DNA of 64,000 nucleotides from JBLMZI01 sp050258755 (GCA_050258755.1 JBLMZI010000006.1:124001-188000), one strand, 5' to 3'; counted from the first letter of the stretch, positions 1 to 9,138 are shown. Notes: generated by a model from the sequence alone, not told the origin. Program-made: numbers and translations.

Positions 1-717
1 GGCCTTCAGCCGGCTCTCCCAACTGTTCGGGCCCGGTCCGCTCATGTCATTGCGGGCATGATCGCCGGCCACCACCATAAACGGCAGCAGGGTGACTTCC
101 TCAGGTTTTTCCCGGCACAGCACCGGCAGCACATCGTCAAAGTACGGGGCACCCTCCACCGAAGCCAGGTAGATCTGTTTGTGTCCCGCTTCATGAATCG
201 TTCGCTCCAGAAAGGCATAACAGGCGTTGGCCGGGTCCGGCGTACCGTGTGACATCATCAGCACGGCGCGGTTGGAACCGCTATCCGGCAGCGCCGGCAC
301 CATCGCCTCAACAACCGCCCGGTAGTCGTCAGGCAGGTCTTCCCCGCGGGAAAAATACAACAGCGGGCGGCCAACCGAAACCCGCCCGAAACGCGTTTTG
401 TTCCGGCGTACAAGCTGCATCAGCTTTTTAAATTCCAGCCCCGGAACCACATGCAAGGGCTGCACGATCACCTCGTGATATCCATCCTGATGGAGCGCTT
501 CAAAAGCGTCCGCCACCGACTCGACCGCTTCACCCTCCAGGGCCTTTAGCTTGCGGACGATGGTTGGCGAGGTATACGCAAGCCGGGTTTCACAGCCTGG
601 AAAGGCCTCCCCAATGCGTTTGACCAACGGATCAATACCTGCTTTGCGCGCCTCCGGAAAAGACGTGCCGAACCCAGCCACCAGAATAGCGCAATCGGTA
701 CGATTCTTCTCCCCCAT
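1..717 (-). CDS. cbiK: Sirohydrochlorin cobaltochelatase CbiK (3' end outside window)
   Basis: Class II chelatase that inserts Co2+ into sirohydrochlorin (precorrin-2 level) in the anaerobic cobalamin route. I translated 239 codons from ATG 717. The N-terminus (ILVAGFGTSFPEARK) and the EVIVQPLHVVPG segment are CbiK-like. Two histidines, H157 in MMSHGT and H220 in VVAGDHARND, lie 63 residues apart and fit the metal-binding pair known from Salmonella CbiK. The gene runs off the left edge, so only the C-terminal end is missing. The SD-like run GAGGGGGCGGGG precedes the ATG. There is no signal peptide, so this is a cytoplasmic form rather than the exported CbiKP type. It is the last visible gene of the cobalamin operon, 61 bp after cobO. 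Confidence 0.9.
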   Translation of the reverse strand, partial: MGEKNRTDCAILVAGFGTSFPEARKAGIDPLVKRIGEAFPGCETRLAYTSPTIVRKLKALEGEAVESVADAFEALHQDGYHEVIVQPLHVVPGLEFKKLMQLVRRNKTRFGRVSVGRPLLYFSRGEDLPDDYRAVVEAMVPALPDSGSNRAVLMMSHGTPDPANACYAFLERTIHEAGHKQIYLASVEGAPYFDDVLPVLCREKPEEVTLLPFMVVAGDHARNDMSGPGPNSWESRLKA

Positions 718-778
718 CAAACCCCGCCCCCTCTTACCGATTCATGCAACGTCCACTGAAACGGCCCATTCGAAACAA

Positions 779-1321
779 TCAACTCTCAATTCCGTGCCGG
801 GCCGGATCGCCCCGGTGAAAATAATGCTTGATTTCCCGCATCTCGGTGACCAGATCGGCCGCCGCGATGATGCGTTCGGTGGCATATCGCCCGGTCAAAA
901 CCAGTTCCAATTCAGGATGCCGGTTCTGGATCAGTTCCAGCAACTCATCCTCTGCGACTAAACCATAATACTGGGCGATCAAAATTTCGTCGAGCACCAG
1001 CAATCGAACCGTGCCGCTCTGAGCCATTTCCCGTGCCGTTTCAAAGGCCACCCGCGTTTCTGAGGCGACTTCCTGCCGCTCAGCCTCGGACAACTGTTTG
1101 AAAAAGGCATGCTCCCTGGTGCAGCGTATCACCCGAACCGGCGGTTGCAGGCTCTCCAGGACCGCCAATTCCGAAGAATGGCCCGATTTTAAAAACTGCA
1201 ATAGCGCAGCCGGCCAGCCCGCACCGCAGGCTCTTACCGTCAAGCCGACTGCCGCCGTGGTTTTCCCCTTCCCGTTTCCTGTATAGACATGAACCCGTCC
1301 CCGGTTTTCCGAATCAACCAT
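779..1321 (-). CDS. cobO: Corrinoid adenosyltransferase, CobO/BtuR type
   Basis: Transfers the 5'-deoxyadenosyl group of ATP to Co(I) corrinoid, making the adenosylated intermediates used by the later steps of the operon. The 180-aa length is normal for the CobA/CobO/BtuR family. The P-loop GNGKGKTTAA starts at residue 16, and VLVLDEILIAQYYG is the Walker-B-like segment typical of the family. The ATG at 1321 lies 4 bp downstream of the cobD stop, so translation is probably coupled. The symbol cobO is used to avoid confusion with other genes called cobA. Confidence 0.93.
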   Translation of the reverse strand: MVDSENRGRVHVYTGNGKGKTTAAVGLTVRACGAGWPAALLQFLKSGHSSELAVLESLQPPVRVIRCTREHAFFKQLSEAERQEVASETRVAFETAREMAQSGTVRLLVLDEILIAQYYGLVAEDELLELIQNRHPELELVLTGRYATERIIAAADLVTEMREIKHYFHRGDPARHGIES

Positions 1322-1325
1322 GGTT

Positions 1326-2417
1326 TCAGCCTCCTGTCAGGGTTGTGCGCAATTGCTGCGCGAGCAATGCATTATCCCGGGCCGATTTCACCGCGACCCG
1401 GAAGAAATAAGCGTCCAATCCTTTAAAATCCGCGGCGTCACGGATCATCAGGCCCTGTTCCAACAGCCGATGGCGAAGCTGCGCCGCCGTCATGGATTCG
1501 CCCGCCAGCCGAAGCAGCAGATAATTCGCCTGGCCGGGGAAAACCCGAATACCCGGGATTCCGGCTAATTCCGCTTCGAACGCCGGCCGTTCGGCCTTCA
1601 GCCATTCCCTGCTCCGCGTAATAAACGCATGATCGCGAACTGCGGCGGGGCCTGCGACGGCCGCGAAACCGTTGACCGACCAGGGCTCGGCCGCCTGGTT
1701 CAGGGCATTGACGATCGATTGATTCATGCAGACCGCATAGCCCAACCGCAGCCCCGGCATGCCGAAAAACTTGGTCTGGGCCCGCAGGACGATCACCGGA
1801 TCACCGGGGCGCAGCCTGCCGATAAATGACCGTTCCGGTTCATCCGGCAAAAACTCGGCAAAAGTCTCATCCACGATCAGCGTCATCCGGCAGTCACGGG
1901 CGAAAGCCAGAAGGGCCTTCATATCGGGCTGCGAAAAGCAAAGCCCGGTTGGGTTATTAGGCTGGCAGATCACGGCGCAGTCAGCCTTTCCATCCATCGC
2001 CGCGGTTTGAAACGCCTCCGCCGAAAACGCAAAGTCCTTTCGCCAGTCGAGCACCAGATGCTGTACCGTGTGACCCGCCAGCACCGCGGCCCGTTCATAT
2101 TCCGAATACAAGGGAAGCGGCAGCAGCACCCGGCCAGCCGGCAGTGCCCGGAACAGGCTGAACATCAGTTGCGTGGCACCGTTTCCCACGATGACCGTTT
2201 CCAGGTCCACGCCGCAGTACTCCGCCAGGGCCGAACGCAAGGCCCGGTAATCCGGATCAGGATAAACCGGCAGCCAGTCTGGCGCATCGGCCAGCAGCCG
2301 CCGCACCGCTTCCGGCGGACCCAGCGGGTTAATGCTGGCGCTGAAATCGATCACATCGCCCGAATGCGCGTGTATATTCCCACCATGTAGGAAAGGGGAC
2401 ACACCTTGATGCTTCAT
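1326..2417 (-). CDS. cobD: L-threonine-O-3-phosphate decarboxylase CobD
   Basis: PLP enzyme of the aminotransferase fold that makes (R)-1-amino-2-propanol phosphate, the linker attached to cobyric acid by CbiB. The protein has 363 aa. Visible signatures are the N-terminal HGGNI and DFSASINPLGPP, NNPTG at 154-158, DET at 183-185 and the PLP lysine K216 in RAQTKFFGMPGLRLGYA. Close relatives are histidinol-phosphate aminotransferases (HisC), but the HGGN-type start and the cobalamin operon context favour CobD. It lies between cbiB and cobO on the same strand. No separate hisC is seen in the window, so a dual role cannot be excluded from sequence alone. Confidence 0.88.
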   Translation of the reverse strand: MKHQGVSPFLHGGNIHAHSGDVIDFSASINPLGPPEAVRRLLADAPDWLPVYPDPDYRALRSALAEYCGVDLETVIVGNGATQLMFSLFRALPAGRVLLPLPLYSEYERAAVLAGHTVQHLVLDWRKDFAFSAEAFQTAAMDGKADCAVICQPNNPTGLCFSQPDMKALLAFARDCRMTLIVDETFAEFLPDEPERSFIGRLRPGDPVIVLRAQTKFFGMPGLRLGYAVCMNQSIVNALNQAAEPWSVNGFAAVAGPAAVRDHAFITRSREWLKAERPAFEAELAGIPGIRVFPGQANYLLLRLAGESMTAAQLRHRLLEQGLMIRDAADFKGLDAYFFRVAVKSARDNALLAQQLRTTLTGG

Positions 2418-2441
2418 ATTTCGCTTCGCTCCATAACGCGC

Positions 2442-3398
2442 TTATAGGATCAATATCATCCCCGCCAGTGCAACACTAAGCCCGCCAAACGCGGCCCGGC
2501 GCATAAGGCCGACCGAACGCGCAATGTCTTGCCCGCCAGCCTCCCGCCCGTTCGGATTCATGACCGGCCGCTCGGTAACGATCCCGCCATAGGACGCCGG
2601 TCCGCCGAGCCGCACGCCCAGCACCCGGGCGAAGGCCGCTTCCGGATACCCGCTGTTCGGGCTGGCATGCTTTTTCGCGTCTTCCCGGACACCGTCCCAG
2701 ACCGCCCCCGGGCTTCCGGCGGAGATCCAGCAAAGCGCAGGAATCAGAAACCAGGCGGCAAACCGTGCGCCTATCCAGTTCGCGGCATCATCCAGCCGTG
2801 CGGCTACCCGTCCAAGATCCCGGTATTGATCGTTCTTGTATCCAATCATCGAATCCAGCGTGCTGATCGCCTTAAACGCCATCGCACCCGGGGCCCCCGC
2901 GATCATAAAAAACAGCAGGGGGCTGATAATGCCGTCCACCAGATTTTCGGCAGTGGTCTCAATCGCGGCTCTACTTATGCCGGCTTCATCAAGGTTCTCG
3001 GTATCCCGGCCCACCAACCGGGCAATTCGGCGCCGGGCCTGTGCCAGATTGCCGTCTTTCATCGCACTGGCGACCGAACCGGCTTCGGACGCCAGGTCCC
3101 CGGTACACAGAATCAGATACGCCAGAATCATATTTGCCGCTAATCCAGCCGCCCATCCAAGCGCTGACGCCGCAGCGATGATCAGCGCGGTGAGCGCCCA
3201 GGCGATACCCACGACGCCCAGAGTCAGCAGCCCGCCGCCGAGCCTGAGGTTCTCCGGTGTCACCGCCCAGCGCCGCACCAACGTTTCGCCCCGGCTGATC
3301 AGCCACCCGATCCCGCGAACCGGGTGCGGCATCCAGTACGGATCCCCAACCAACAGATCCAGTACGAATCCGCCCAGCAGGCCAAAAATCGCAGTCAT
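2442..3398 (-). CDS. cbiB: Adenosylcobinamide-phosphate synthase CbiB
   Basis: Integral membrane enzyme that joins adenosylcobyric acid to aminopropanol phosphate. The 318-aa length is standard. The N-terminal motif GDPYWMPHPVRGIGWLI and the segment RAAIETTAENLVDGIISPL are hallmark CbiB/CobD sequences. Several hydrophobic helices are evident (about residues 2-18, 60-98, 160-180, 205-225 and the C-terminus). The ATG overlaps the cbiP stop by 4 bp (ATGA), a sign of coupled translation. It functions directly downstream of CbiP in the pathway and directly upstream of the GDP-cobinamide steps of CobU and CobS. Confidence 0.95.
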   Translation of the reverse strand: MTAIFGLLGGFVLDLLVGDPYWMPHPVRGIGWLISRGETLVRRWAVTPENLRLGGGLLTLGVVGIAWALTALIIAAASALGWAAGLAANMILAYLILCTGDLASEAGSVASAMKDGNLAQARRRIARLVGRDTENLDEAGISRAAIETTAENLVDGIISPLLFFMIAGAPGAMAFKAISTLDSMIGYKNDQYRDLGRVAARLDDAANWIGARFAAWFLIPALCWISAGSPGAVWDGVREDAKKHASPNSGYPEAAFARVLGVRLGGPASYGGIVTERPVMNPNGREAGGQDIARSVGLMRRAAFGGLSVALAGMILIL

Positions 3399-4963
3399 TT
3401 GGTCCCTATCCCGCCTCGCCCGAGCGGGCGATGAAGCCCGGTAATCCGGACGATTTTATTCATGTCCAGGTTTTCGGCCAGCAGCCGGGCGAATTCGTCG
3501 AGCATCCGGTCGCGATACCGGTCAGCGTCCAGCGCTTCGACCGGCGCCGGAAACTCGCCCCGTTTGCGTTTAAGATTATCGATTACACCCCGGGAAAACG
3601 CCGGACTGTCAAAAATGCCGTGGACGTAGGTGCCGAAAACTCGGCCCGAGTCGCTCAAGGCGCCGTCTCTCACTTTCTCGCCATCCGGGCGGGTCAGGAT
3701 CAGCGGCGCGCGGCCGCGGCGCCGTTCCGTACGCCCGATATGGATTTCATAACCCTGAAAACCTGTGCCGTCCAGTCCTGCGATCATACCCGCCGCATGG
3801 TTCAGCACTTTTCCTTCCACTTGGGCCGTGATTTTACGGTCGCCAAAAACGGTAAACACATCCAGCAGGCCGATCCCGGCAACCTTTTCCGTCGTTCCTT
3901 CGCTCAGCATCGGATTGTGAATCATGGTTCCCAGCATTTGATACCCCCCGCACAGCCCGGCGATTTGGCCGCCGCCTTCGTGATGGGCCCGGATCGCTTC
4001 CACCAATCCCCGGCTTCGCAGCCAGATCAGATCAGCGATCGTGTTCTTGGAACCCGGCAGGATCACCAGGTCCGCCCCGGCGACTTCCGCCGGGGATGTC
4101 ACATAGGTCAGGTCGACATCGGGCTGGCGCGCCAGCCATTCAAAATCGGTAAAGTTTGCGATTCTCGGCAGTCGTACGACTCGGATCGCCACCCGGGAAC
4201 CCGGTGCCGGCTGAGAGCCGCGGCCCGCAGTTGGGCGGTTCAGTTCCACCGCCCCATCCTCTTCATCAAGATCGAGCTCACGATAGGGCACCACGCCCAG
4301 TACCGGAACCTTGATCAGCTGTTTAAGCATGCGCAGCCCCGGCTTTAAGATCTCGGGATCACCGCGGAATTTATTGATTATAACCCCCTGAATCCGGGAA
4401 CGGTCTGCCTCGGGCAGCAGCAGCATGGTGCCTGCCAGCGCGGCAAACACCCCGCCGCGGTCAATATCGCCAACCAGGAGAACCGGCGCGTCGGCCATCT
4501 GAGCCATTCCCATATTCACCAGATCGTTTTCCATCAGGTTGATTTCTGCCGGGCTGCCCGCCCCTTCGATAATGATCAGATCGTTTTCGGCCGCCAGCCG
4601 CTGATACGCCTGTTCGACCGTATGCCGCAGTTTCGGCTTCGTCCGATGGTATTCGGCGGCCGTCATCTCACAAAGCACCTTCCCGAGCACCACCACCTGG
4701 CTGCGGCTGTCGGCCATCGGTTTGAGCAGGATCGGGTTCATCAGCACGGAAGGCTCGACACCGGCGGCCTGTGCCTGGACCGCCTGCGCCCGCCCGATTT
4801 CACCGCCCTCAGCCGTCACGCAGGCATTATTGGACATATTCTGGGCCTTAAACGGGGCAACCCGGTACCCCTGCCGGGAAAACCAGCGGCACAACCCGGC
4901 GGTGATGACGCTCTTCCCCACTGACGAGGCGGTTCCTTGAATCATTAGGCTCTTCGCCGTCAT
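3395..4963 (-). CDS. cbiP: Cobyric acid synthase CbiP/CobQ
   Basis: Glutamine-dependent amidotransferase that amidates carboxylates b, d, e and g of adenosylcobyrinic acid a,c-diamide. The 522 aa comprise an N-terminal MinD-like P-loop ATPase domain (IQGTASSVGKSV near residue 8) and a C-terminal class I glutaminase domain. The nucleophile cysteine is in IAGLCGGYQMLG and the catalytic histidine region is FGTYVHGIFDS. The ATG at 4963 starts 13 bp after the cbiA stop. The enzyme is cytoplasmic and sits in the middle of the operon. Confidence 0.95.
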   Translation of the reverse strand: MTAKSLMIQGTASSVGKSVITAGLCRWFSRQGYRVAPFKAQNMSNNACVTAEGGEIGRAQAVQAQAAGVEPSVLMNPILLKPMADSRSQVVVLGKVLCEMTAAEYHRTKPKLRHTVEQAYQRLAAENDLIIIEGAGSPAEINLMENDLVNMGMAQMADAPVLLVGDIDRGGVFAALAGTMLLLPEADRSRIQGVIINKFRGDPEILKPGLRMLKQLIKVPVLGVVPYRELDLDEEDGAVELNRPTAGRGSQPAPGSRVAIRVVRLPRIANFTDFEWLARQPDVDLTYVTSPAEVAGADLVILPGSKNTIADLIWLRSRGLVEAIRAHHEGGGQIAGLCGGYQMLGTMIHNPMLSEGTTEKVAGIGLLDVFTVFGDRKITAQVEGKVLNHAAGMIAGLDGTGFQGYEIHIGRTERRRGRAPLILTRPDGEKVRDGALSDSGRVFGTYVHGIFDSPAFSRGVIDNLKRKRGEFPAPVEALDADRYRDRMLDEFARLLAENLDMNKIVRITGLHRPLGRGGIGTK

Positions 4964-4976
4964 GTCTTAAGACTCC

Positions 4977-6344
4977 TTATCGCCAGGCCTGGCAGGCGTT
5001 CAGAAAATGAACCGCCAGGCTCGGATTGCTCCAAAAATTCAGATGCGGGTAGGCCGCAAGCGTGTTTTCTTTGATAAAACCGCATTCCCAGGTCCGGCCG
5101 TCGGAAGCCCGGCTCACCGAGTAGGCGGTTGGAATGCCGGAAACATCCGCGGCCGAATAATGAAACTCGTGCGCCCGAAAAACGGTTCCACGGGGTCCGA
5201 TCACGGTATCGCGGGTCTGGGTAACGGTCACATAGCCGAAACGCTGCAATTGGTCCGTCATCCGGACCGATGCCGGTAAAAAGCCCGTCATCGGGTAGGT
5301 TTCCCCGGATGCATCACAAAGCTGCCCGGCCAACAGCATGAGACCGCCGCACTCTGCCAGGCAGGGCATCCCATTATCAAGCGCCTGTGCAATCGCGGCT
5401 TTCATCCGGTGGTTTTCCGAAAGCTCCCGGGCAAAAACCTCGGGAAAGCCGCCGCCGATGAGCAGCCCGTTTACGTCTGCCGGGAGGCCGGGATCGGCCA
5501 GTGGGCTGAAAGGAACCAGTTGGGCGCCCAGCCGCTCCAGCAAATCCAGGCTGTCCTGGTAATAGAAATGAAACGCCCGGTCTTTAGCCACGCCGATTCG
5601 AACCGCATGTACCGGGGCTAAACCGGCCGCCGGGTCAGCCGGCTGCTGAAAGACCGGCGCGGTTGCTGCCAGCCTGAGAAGCAGCTCCAGGTCAAGATGT
5701 TCTTCCACCGCTGCCCGAAGCGTTTGGATTCGGGATGGCAAATTGGCGAGTTCGGCCGCCGGAACCAGGCCAAGATGGCGCGACCCCAGTGAAAAATCAC
5801 TGCTCCGCGGCAACCCGCCCAGCACCGAGATCCCGGTCGATTGTTCCACTGCCGACCGAATCGTGTTCAGATGCCGCGCGTGGCTGAAACGGTTCACAAT
5901 CACCCCGGCCAGTTTCAGCGACGGATTATACTGCTGATACCCGAGTACAAGGGCCGCCGCGCTTGTTGCCATCCCCTGCACGTCAATCACCAGAATCACC
6001 GGGCTTTCCAGCAGCATCGCCGCCTCGGCCGTGCTGGCGCTCCCCTGGGAACCGATGCCGTCATAAAGCCCCATAACACCTTCGATCAAAGCAACATCCG
6101 CACCGGCGGCGTTTCGTTCAAACAGGTACCGCAAAGTGTTTTCGGACAGCATCCACCCATCCAGGTTGCGGCCGGGGCGGCCGGTCAGTTCGCCGTAAAA
6201 AGCGGGATCGATATAGTCAGGACCTGTTTTATATGCCTGAACGGTGACACCGCGTGCCGTTAAGGCGGCTGCAATACCCATCGCTGTCGTTGTCTTACCG
6301 CAGCCGCTGTGCGTGCCAGCAATGACCACGCGTGGCATGTTCAA
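4977..6344 (-). CDS. cbiA: Cobyrinic acid a,c-diamide synthase CbiA
   Basis: ATP- and glutamine-dependent amidation of the a and c side chains of cobyrinic acid. The 455 aa have an N-terminal P-loop (GTHSGCGKTTTAMG, from residue 10), a LIEGVMGLYDG segment characteristic of the family, and a C-terminal glutaminase domain with CLAECGGLMLL. The related aerobic enzyme CobB acts on hydrogenobyrinic acid. The CbiK chelatase in the same operon argues for the anaerobic CbiA role. It lies 38 bp after cobS on the same transcript. Confidence 0.94.
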   Translation of the reverse strand: MNMPRVVIAGTHSGCGKTTTAMGIAAALTARGVTVQAYKTGPDYIDPAFYGELTGRPGRNLDGWMLSENTLRYLFERNAAGADVALIEGVMGLYDGIGSQGSASTAEAAMLLESPVILVIDVQGMATSAAALVLGYQQYNPSLKLAGVIVNRFSHARHLNTIRSAVEQSTGISVLGGLPRSSDFSLGSRHLGLVPAAELANLPSRIQTLRAAVEEHLDLELLLRLAATAPVFQQPADPAAGLAPVHAVRIGVAKDRAFHFYYQDSLDLLERLGAQLVPFSPLADPGLPADVNGLLIGGGFPEVFARELSENHRMKAAIAQALDNGMPCLAECGGLMLLAGQLCDASGETYPMTGFLPASVRMTDQLQRFGYVTVTQTRDTVIGPRGTVFRAHEFHYSAADVSGIPTAYSVSRASDGRTWECGFIKENTLAAYPHLNFWSNPSLAVHFLNACQAWR

Positions 6345-6381
6345 ATCGATCCCTCCCTTCGGGCTTTTTCGATGCGACAGA

Positions 6382-7134
6382 TTAATACATGGCTACAAGA
6401 GCCATTAACGCGGCGGTTTCAACGATTTCTTCAATGGCCCCATAGGTATCGCCGGTCAGTCCCTTCAGCCGGCGCGCCAGCAGAGCGGACAGCGCTGCGG
6501 CACCAAAAAGCGAAACCAGCACGGCATAAACCCCGCCGCGTTCCACCAGCCCGAAAACGATCAATAAGAAGACTGCGGTTGCGAACGCAAGCCGAATGCG
6601 GCCTTTTCCCGGTTGGAAGGCTTGAGCCACACCACCCTGCTGCCGCGCGTAAGGATACAGCGTCAGACCATAGACCATCCCCCACCGGCCCGCAGCCGCC
6701 GCGGCCATGAGAATCCCCGGCACGACCGCCGCCGGGGCTGAGCCAATCAAATCAGCCAGAAGGCTCCATTTTAAAAGATATACAAGTAACGCAGCCGCGG
6801 CGCCCATTGCGCCAACCCGGCTGTCGCGCATGATTTCAAGGGTTCTTTCCCGGCTGCGGCGGGCCATGATGCCATCCGCGGTATCCATCAAACCGTCCGA
6901 ATGCAGCCCGCCGCTCATCACCCAGGATACCAACAGCACCACCGCCGCGGAAACCCCGGGCGCGAGCCAAAAGCTGGTTAACCAGCCCGCAAGCGCTGCC
7001 ATTCCGGCCACCACAATACCGACCAGTGGAAACCAGCCAGCCGCGGCTTGCATCATATCTTCATCGCCTTCAGTCCAACCCGGCAGCGGCAGGATGGTCA
7101 GAAAACGAAAGGCGGCCAGTAAACTCTCAAGCAT
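6382..7134 (-). CDS. cobS: Adenosylcobinamide-GDP ribazoletransferase CobS
   Basis: Membrane-bound cobalamin synthase that joins AdoCbi-GDP to alpha-ribazole. The start is ATG 7134 (MLESLLAAFRFLTILPLPG): GAGGAGG lies just ahead of it, and everything upstream in the open frame overlaps cobU. The protein has 250 aa with about six hydrophobic helices. The signature HSDGLMDTADGIMARR, the acidic metal-binding motif of the family, is at about residues 55-70. It is translated 13 bp after cobU. Confidence 0.94.
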   Translation of the reverse strand: MLESLLAAFRFLTILPLPGWTEGDEDMMQAAAGWFPLVGIVVAGMAALAGWLTSFWLAPGVSAAVVLLVSWVMSGGLHSDGLMDTADGIMARRSRERTLEIMRDSRVGAMGAAAALLVYLLKWSLLADLIGSAPAAVVPGILMAAAAAGRWGMVYGLTLYPYARQQGGVAQAFQPGKGRIRLAFATAVFLLIVFGLVERGGVYAVLVSLFGAAALSALLARRLKGLTGDTYGAIEEIVETAALMALVAMY

Positions 7135-7147
7135 GGTTCGTCCTCCT

Positions 7148-7729
7148 CTATCCCCACCAGTCCGGCAAATTCCGCAGACCACTTTTGATCTGAAGTGGCT
7201 GTCCGGCCACCAGCAGCCATACCTCATCGGCGGCAGCCGCCAACCGTTGATTGCATTCCCCCAAGAGATCGCGGTACGCCCGGCCCAGTTCATGGGCCGG
7301 CACAACGCCGAGTCCCACCTCGCCAGTCACCACCGCCACCTCCCAGGGTCCGGTCCGCAGGTTTTCGATCAGCGTATCCATCCGGTTCAAAACCCCGGCC
7401 ACCGATTCGGACTCTCCATCCCTGGCTAAGCCGCTGCGCAGCATCCAATTTGATACAAGCAGACTGAGGCAGTCGATCAGCACAATCGCTTCACCCGCCG
7501 GAAGCACCGATTCCACCGCGTCAACCGTTTCCCGAGTTTCCCAGTTTTCGGGACGGCGCGCCCGATGGCGGTCAATCCGCTTTCTCATTTCCTCATCTAG
7601 GGCCTCGGCGGTTGCGATATAGACGACGGGCGTCCCGGAGCAGGCAGCGGCTCTCGCATTGGCCCAGCGTTCGGCCGCTTCGCTTTTGCCACTCCGGGTC
7701 CCCCCGGTAAACATCATCAAGCGATTCAT
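7148..7729 (-). CDS. cobU: Adenosylcobinamide kinase / guanylyltransferase CobU
   Basis: Bifunctional enzyme that phosphorylates adenosylcobinamide and transfers GMP from GTP to it. ATG 7729 was chosen because AAAGGG sits 9 nt upstream; a TTG at 7747 in the same frame overlaps the cobT stop and has no usable ribosome site. The P-loop GGTRSGKSEAAERWA is at the N-terminus. The segments RIDRHRARRPENWETRE and VLIDCLSLLVSNW are family hallmarks, the first holding the guanylylated histidine. The predicted protein has 193 aa, slightly longer than the Salmonella enzyme. Confidence 0.94.
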   Translation of the reverse strand: MNRLMMFTGGTRSGKSEAAERWANARAAACSGTPVVYIATAEALDEEMRKRIDRHRARRPENWETRETVDAVESVLPAGEAIVLIDCLSLLVSNWMLRSGLARDGESESVAGVLNRMDTLIENLRTGPWEVAVVTGEVGLGVVPAHELGRAYRDLLGECNQRLAAAADEVWLLVAGQPLQIKSGLRNLPDWWG

Positions 7730-7743
7730 GAAAGCGCGCCCTT

Positions 7744-8799
7744 TCAATCAATTGCGCCGGATATGCCGGCGGAATCAAACGTTGCCATCTCATGAACGAT
7801 CTTCATTGCCGCCCGAAGCATGCCAATCGCCAGTGCGGCACCGGTCCCTTCACCCAATCTGAGGTTCAGCTTCAGCACCGGTGTCAGTCCGAGCAATTCG
7901 AGCAGATAGCGGTGACCCGCTTCGGCGGATTCGTGGGATGCGATCATATAACGGACCGACAGCGGTGCCAGCCGGGCCGCGATCAACGCGGCCGCCCCGG
8001 AAATATAACCGTCAATCACGCAGATCTTGCGCTCAGCCGCCGCCCCAAGAATGACGCCGGCCAAGCCGCCGATTTCCAATCCCCCGACCTTGGACAGCAC
8101 ATCCAGGGCATCGCGCGGATCAGGCTGGTTGACAGCCAGAGCCCGTCGAATCGCCTCAACTTTGCGCCGCAGCCCGTCATGATTGATCCCGGTGCCGCGG
8201 CCTGCGCAGGTTTCGGGCGGCAGAGAGCTTAGAGCCGCTAGAATGGCCGCACTCGGCGTAGTATTGCCGATACCCATATCGCCCGTCCCAATGATATCGG
8301 CCCCTCTCGCGATCTCGAATTGGACGGCTCTGATGCCCGCTTCCACCGCGGCAACCGCCTCATCCCTCGTCATGGCCGGTCCTTGTGCAATATTGTCCGT
8401 CCCGGGCCGCACCCGCGCAGGAATGACACCCGTAAGACCATGGTCAGCCTTCACCCCCAGATCGACGACCGAAACCCGGGCGCCGACATGCCGGGCCAGC
8501 ACGTTAATTGCGGCGCCGCCGTTCATAAAGTTAGCCAGCATCTGCACCGTAACCTCCTGGGGAAAGGCACTGACCCCTTCCTCAACAACACCATGATCGC
8601 CGGCCATCGTCAGGATCACGGCATCTTTTAAAAACGGTTTTGCGGAACCGGCAATTCCCGCCGCGTGCACCGCCAGCTGTTCCAATACCCCAAGGCTTCC
8701 CGGCGGTTTGGTCAGCCGGGTCTGCCACTCACCAGCCGCGGCCATGGCGGCTTCATCCAACGGTTGAATACGGGCTATGGTTCTCGTTAATAATTCCAC
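7744..8799 (-). CDS. cobT: Nicotinate-nucleotide:dimethylbenzimidazole phosphoribosyltransferase CobT
   Basis: Activates the lower ligand base by moving phosphoribose from NaMN to it, giving alpha-ribazole phosphate. The start is GTG 8799 with AAAGGGGA 7 nt upstream. That gives 351 aa, the usual length, whereas the longer open frame would run back into the riboswitch terminator. Signatures are RLTKPPGSLG, MAGDHGVVEEGVSAFP, GDMGIGNTTPSAA and the catalytic-glutamate region GEGTGAALAI near the C-terminus. It is the first gene of the riboswitch-controlled operon. Confidence 0.95.
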   Translation of the reverse strand: MELLTRTIARIQPLDEAAMAAAGEWQTRLTKPPGSLGVLEQLAVHAAGIAGSAKPFLKDAVILTMAGDHGVVEEGVSAFPQEVTVQMLANFMNGGAAINVLARHVGARVSVVDLGVKADHGLTGVIPARVRPGTDNIAQGPAMTRDEAVAAVEAGIRAVQFEIARGADIIGTGDMGIGNTTPSAAILAALSSLPPETCAGRGTGINHDGLRRKVEAIRRALAVNQPDPRDALDVLSKVGGLEIGGLAGVILGAAAERKICVIDGYISGAAALIAARLAPLSVRYMIASHESAEAGHRYLLELLGLTPVLKLNLRLGEGTGAALAIGMLRAAMKIVHEMATFDSAGISGAID

Positions 8800-8853
8800 A
8801 GTATCTTCCCCTTTCAAAGAAAGCCGCGTTACGACGCACGGGCCGCGCCCCGT

Positions 8854-8896
8854 AAATAACAAAAGCCGCCGCGACTGACATAAAAATCGCGGCGAC
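8854..8896 (-). terminator. Riboswitch-controlled intrinsic terminator before cobT
   Basis: On the minus strand CGCCGCGA (8894-8887) pairs with TCGCGGCG (8874-8867) across a 12-nt loop, followed by GCTTTTGTTATTT. It lies between the cobalamin aptamer and the cobT start, so it is the likely expression platform: bound cobalamin would favour termination. Confidence 0.75.
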
Positions 8897-8944
8897 ATCA
8901 GGCTTTGCCGGTGTCAAAGCGTCTTCTTACCCCAGAAGTACGAT

Positions 8945-9125
8945 ATATCTCATTCCGGCCGGTCTCCTGGCTTTCGTTCATCCTACTTCCCGCGCCTTCC
9001 CGAAACAGGTGGCATTGTGCGGGGTTCGTCCCGATCACAGTAGGGGATAATCTGCAGCGGGTTCGCACCGCTTTCCCAGGCCCGGCCATCCGGGCCGCCG
9101 GAATGATTTTCCTTTTTTCATGGAC
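8945..9125 (-). ncRNA. Cobalamin riboswitch
   Basis: The minus strand carries the classic B12-element blocks in order. First is GAACCCGCTGCAG. Later come GCCACCTG and GGGAAGGCGCGGGAAGTAGG, then a terminal segment containing GAACGAAAGCCAGGAGACC. It sits directly upstream of the cob operon and is followed by an intrinsic terminator, so control is probably transcriptional. The edges are approximate. Confidence 0.93.
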
Positions 9126-9132
9126 TGCTTTG

Positions 9133-9138
9133 ATTATA
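9133..9138 (-). promoter_or_regulatory. Probable -10 of the cobalamin operon promoter
   Basis: A perfect TATAAT on the minus strand lies just upstream of the cobalamin aptamer and sets transcription to start at about 9126. No good -35 hexamer is visible at 17 bp, so the assignment rests on position and the -10 alone. Confidence 0.45.

Noticed and set aside
1326..2417. HisC (histidinol-phosphate aminotransferase) as identity
   Set aside because: The fold is shared, but the HGGN start and position in the cob operon fit CobD better; a dual function was left open.
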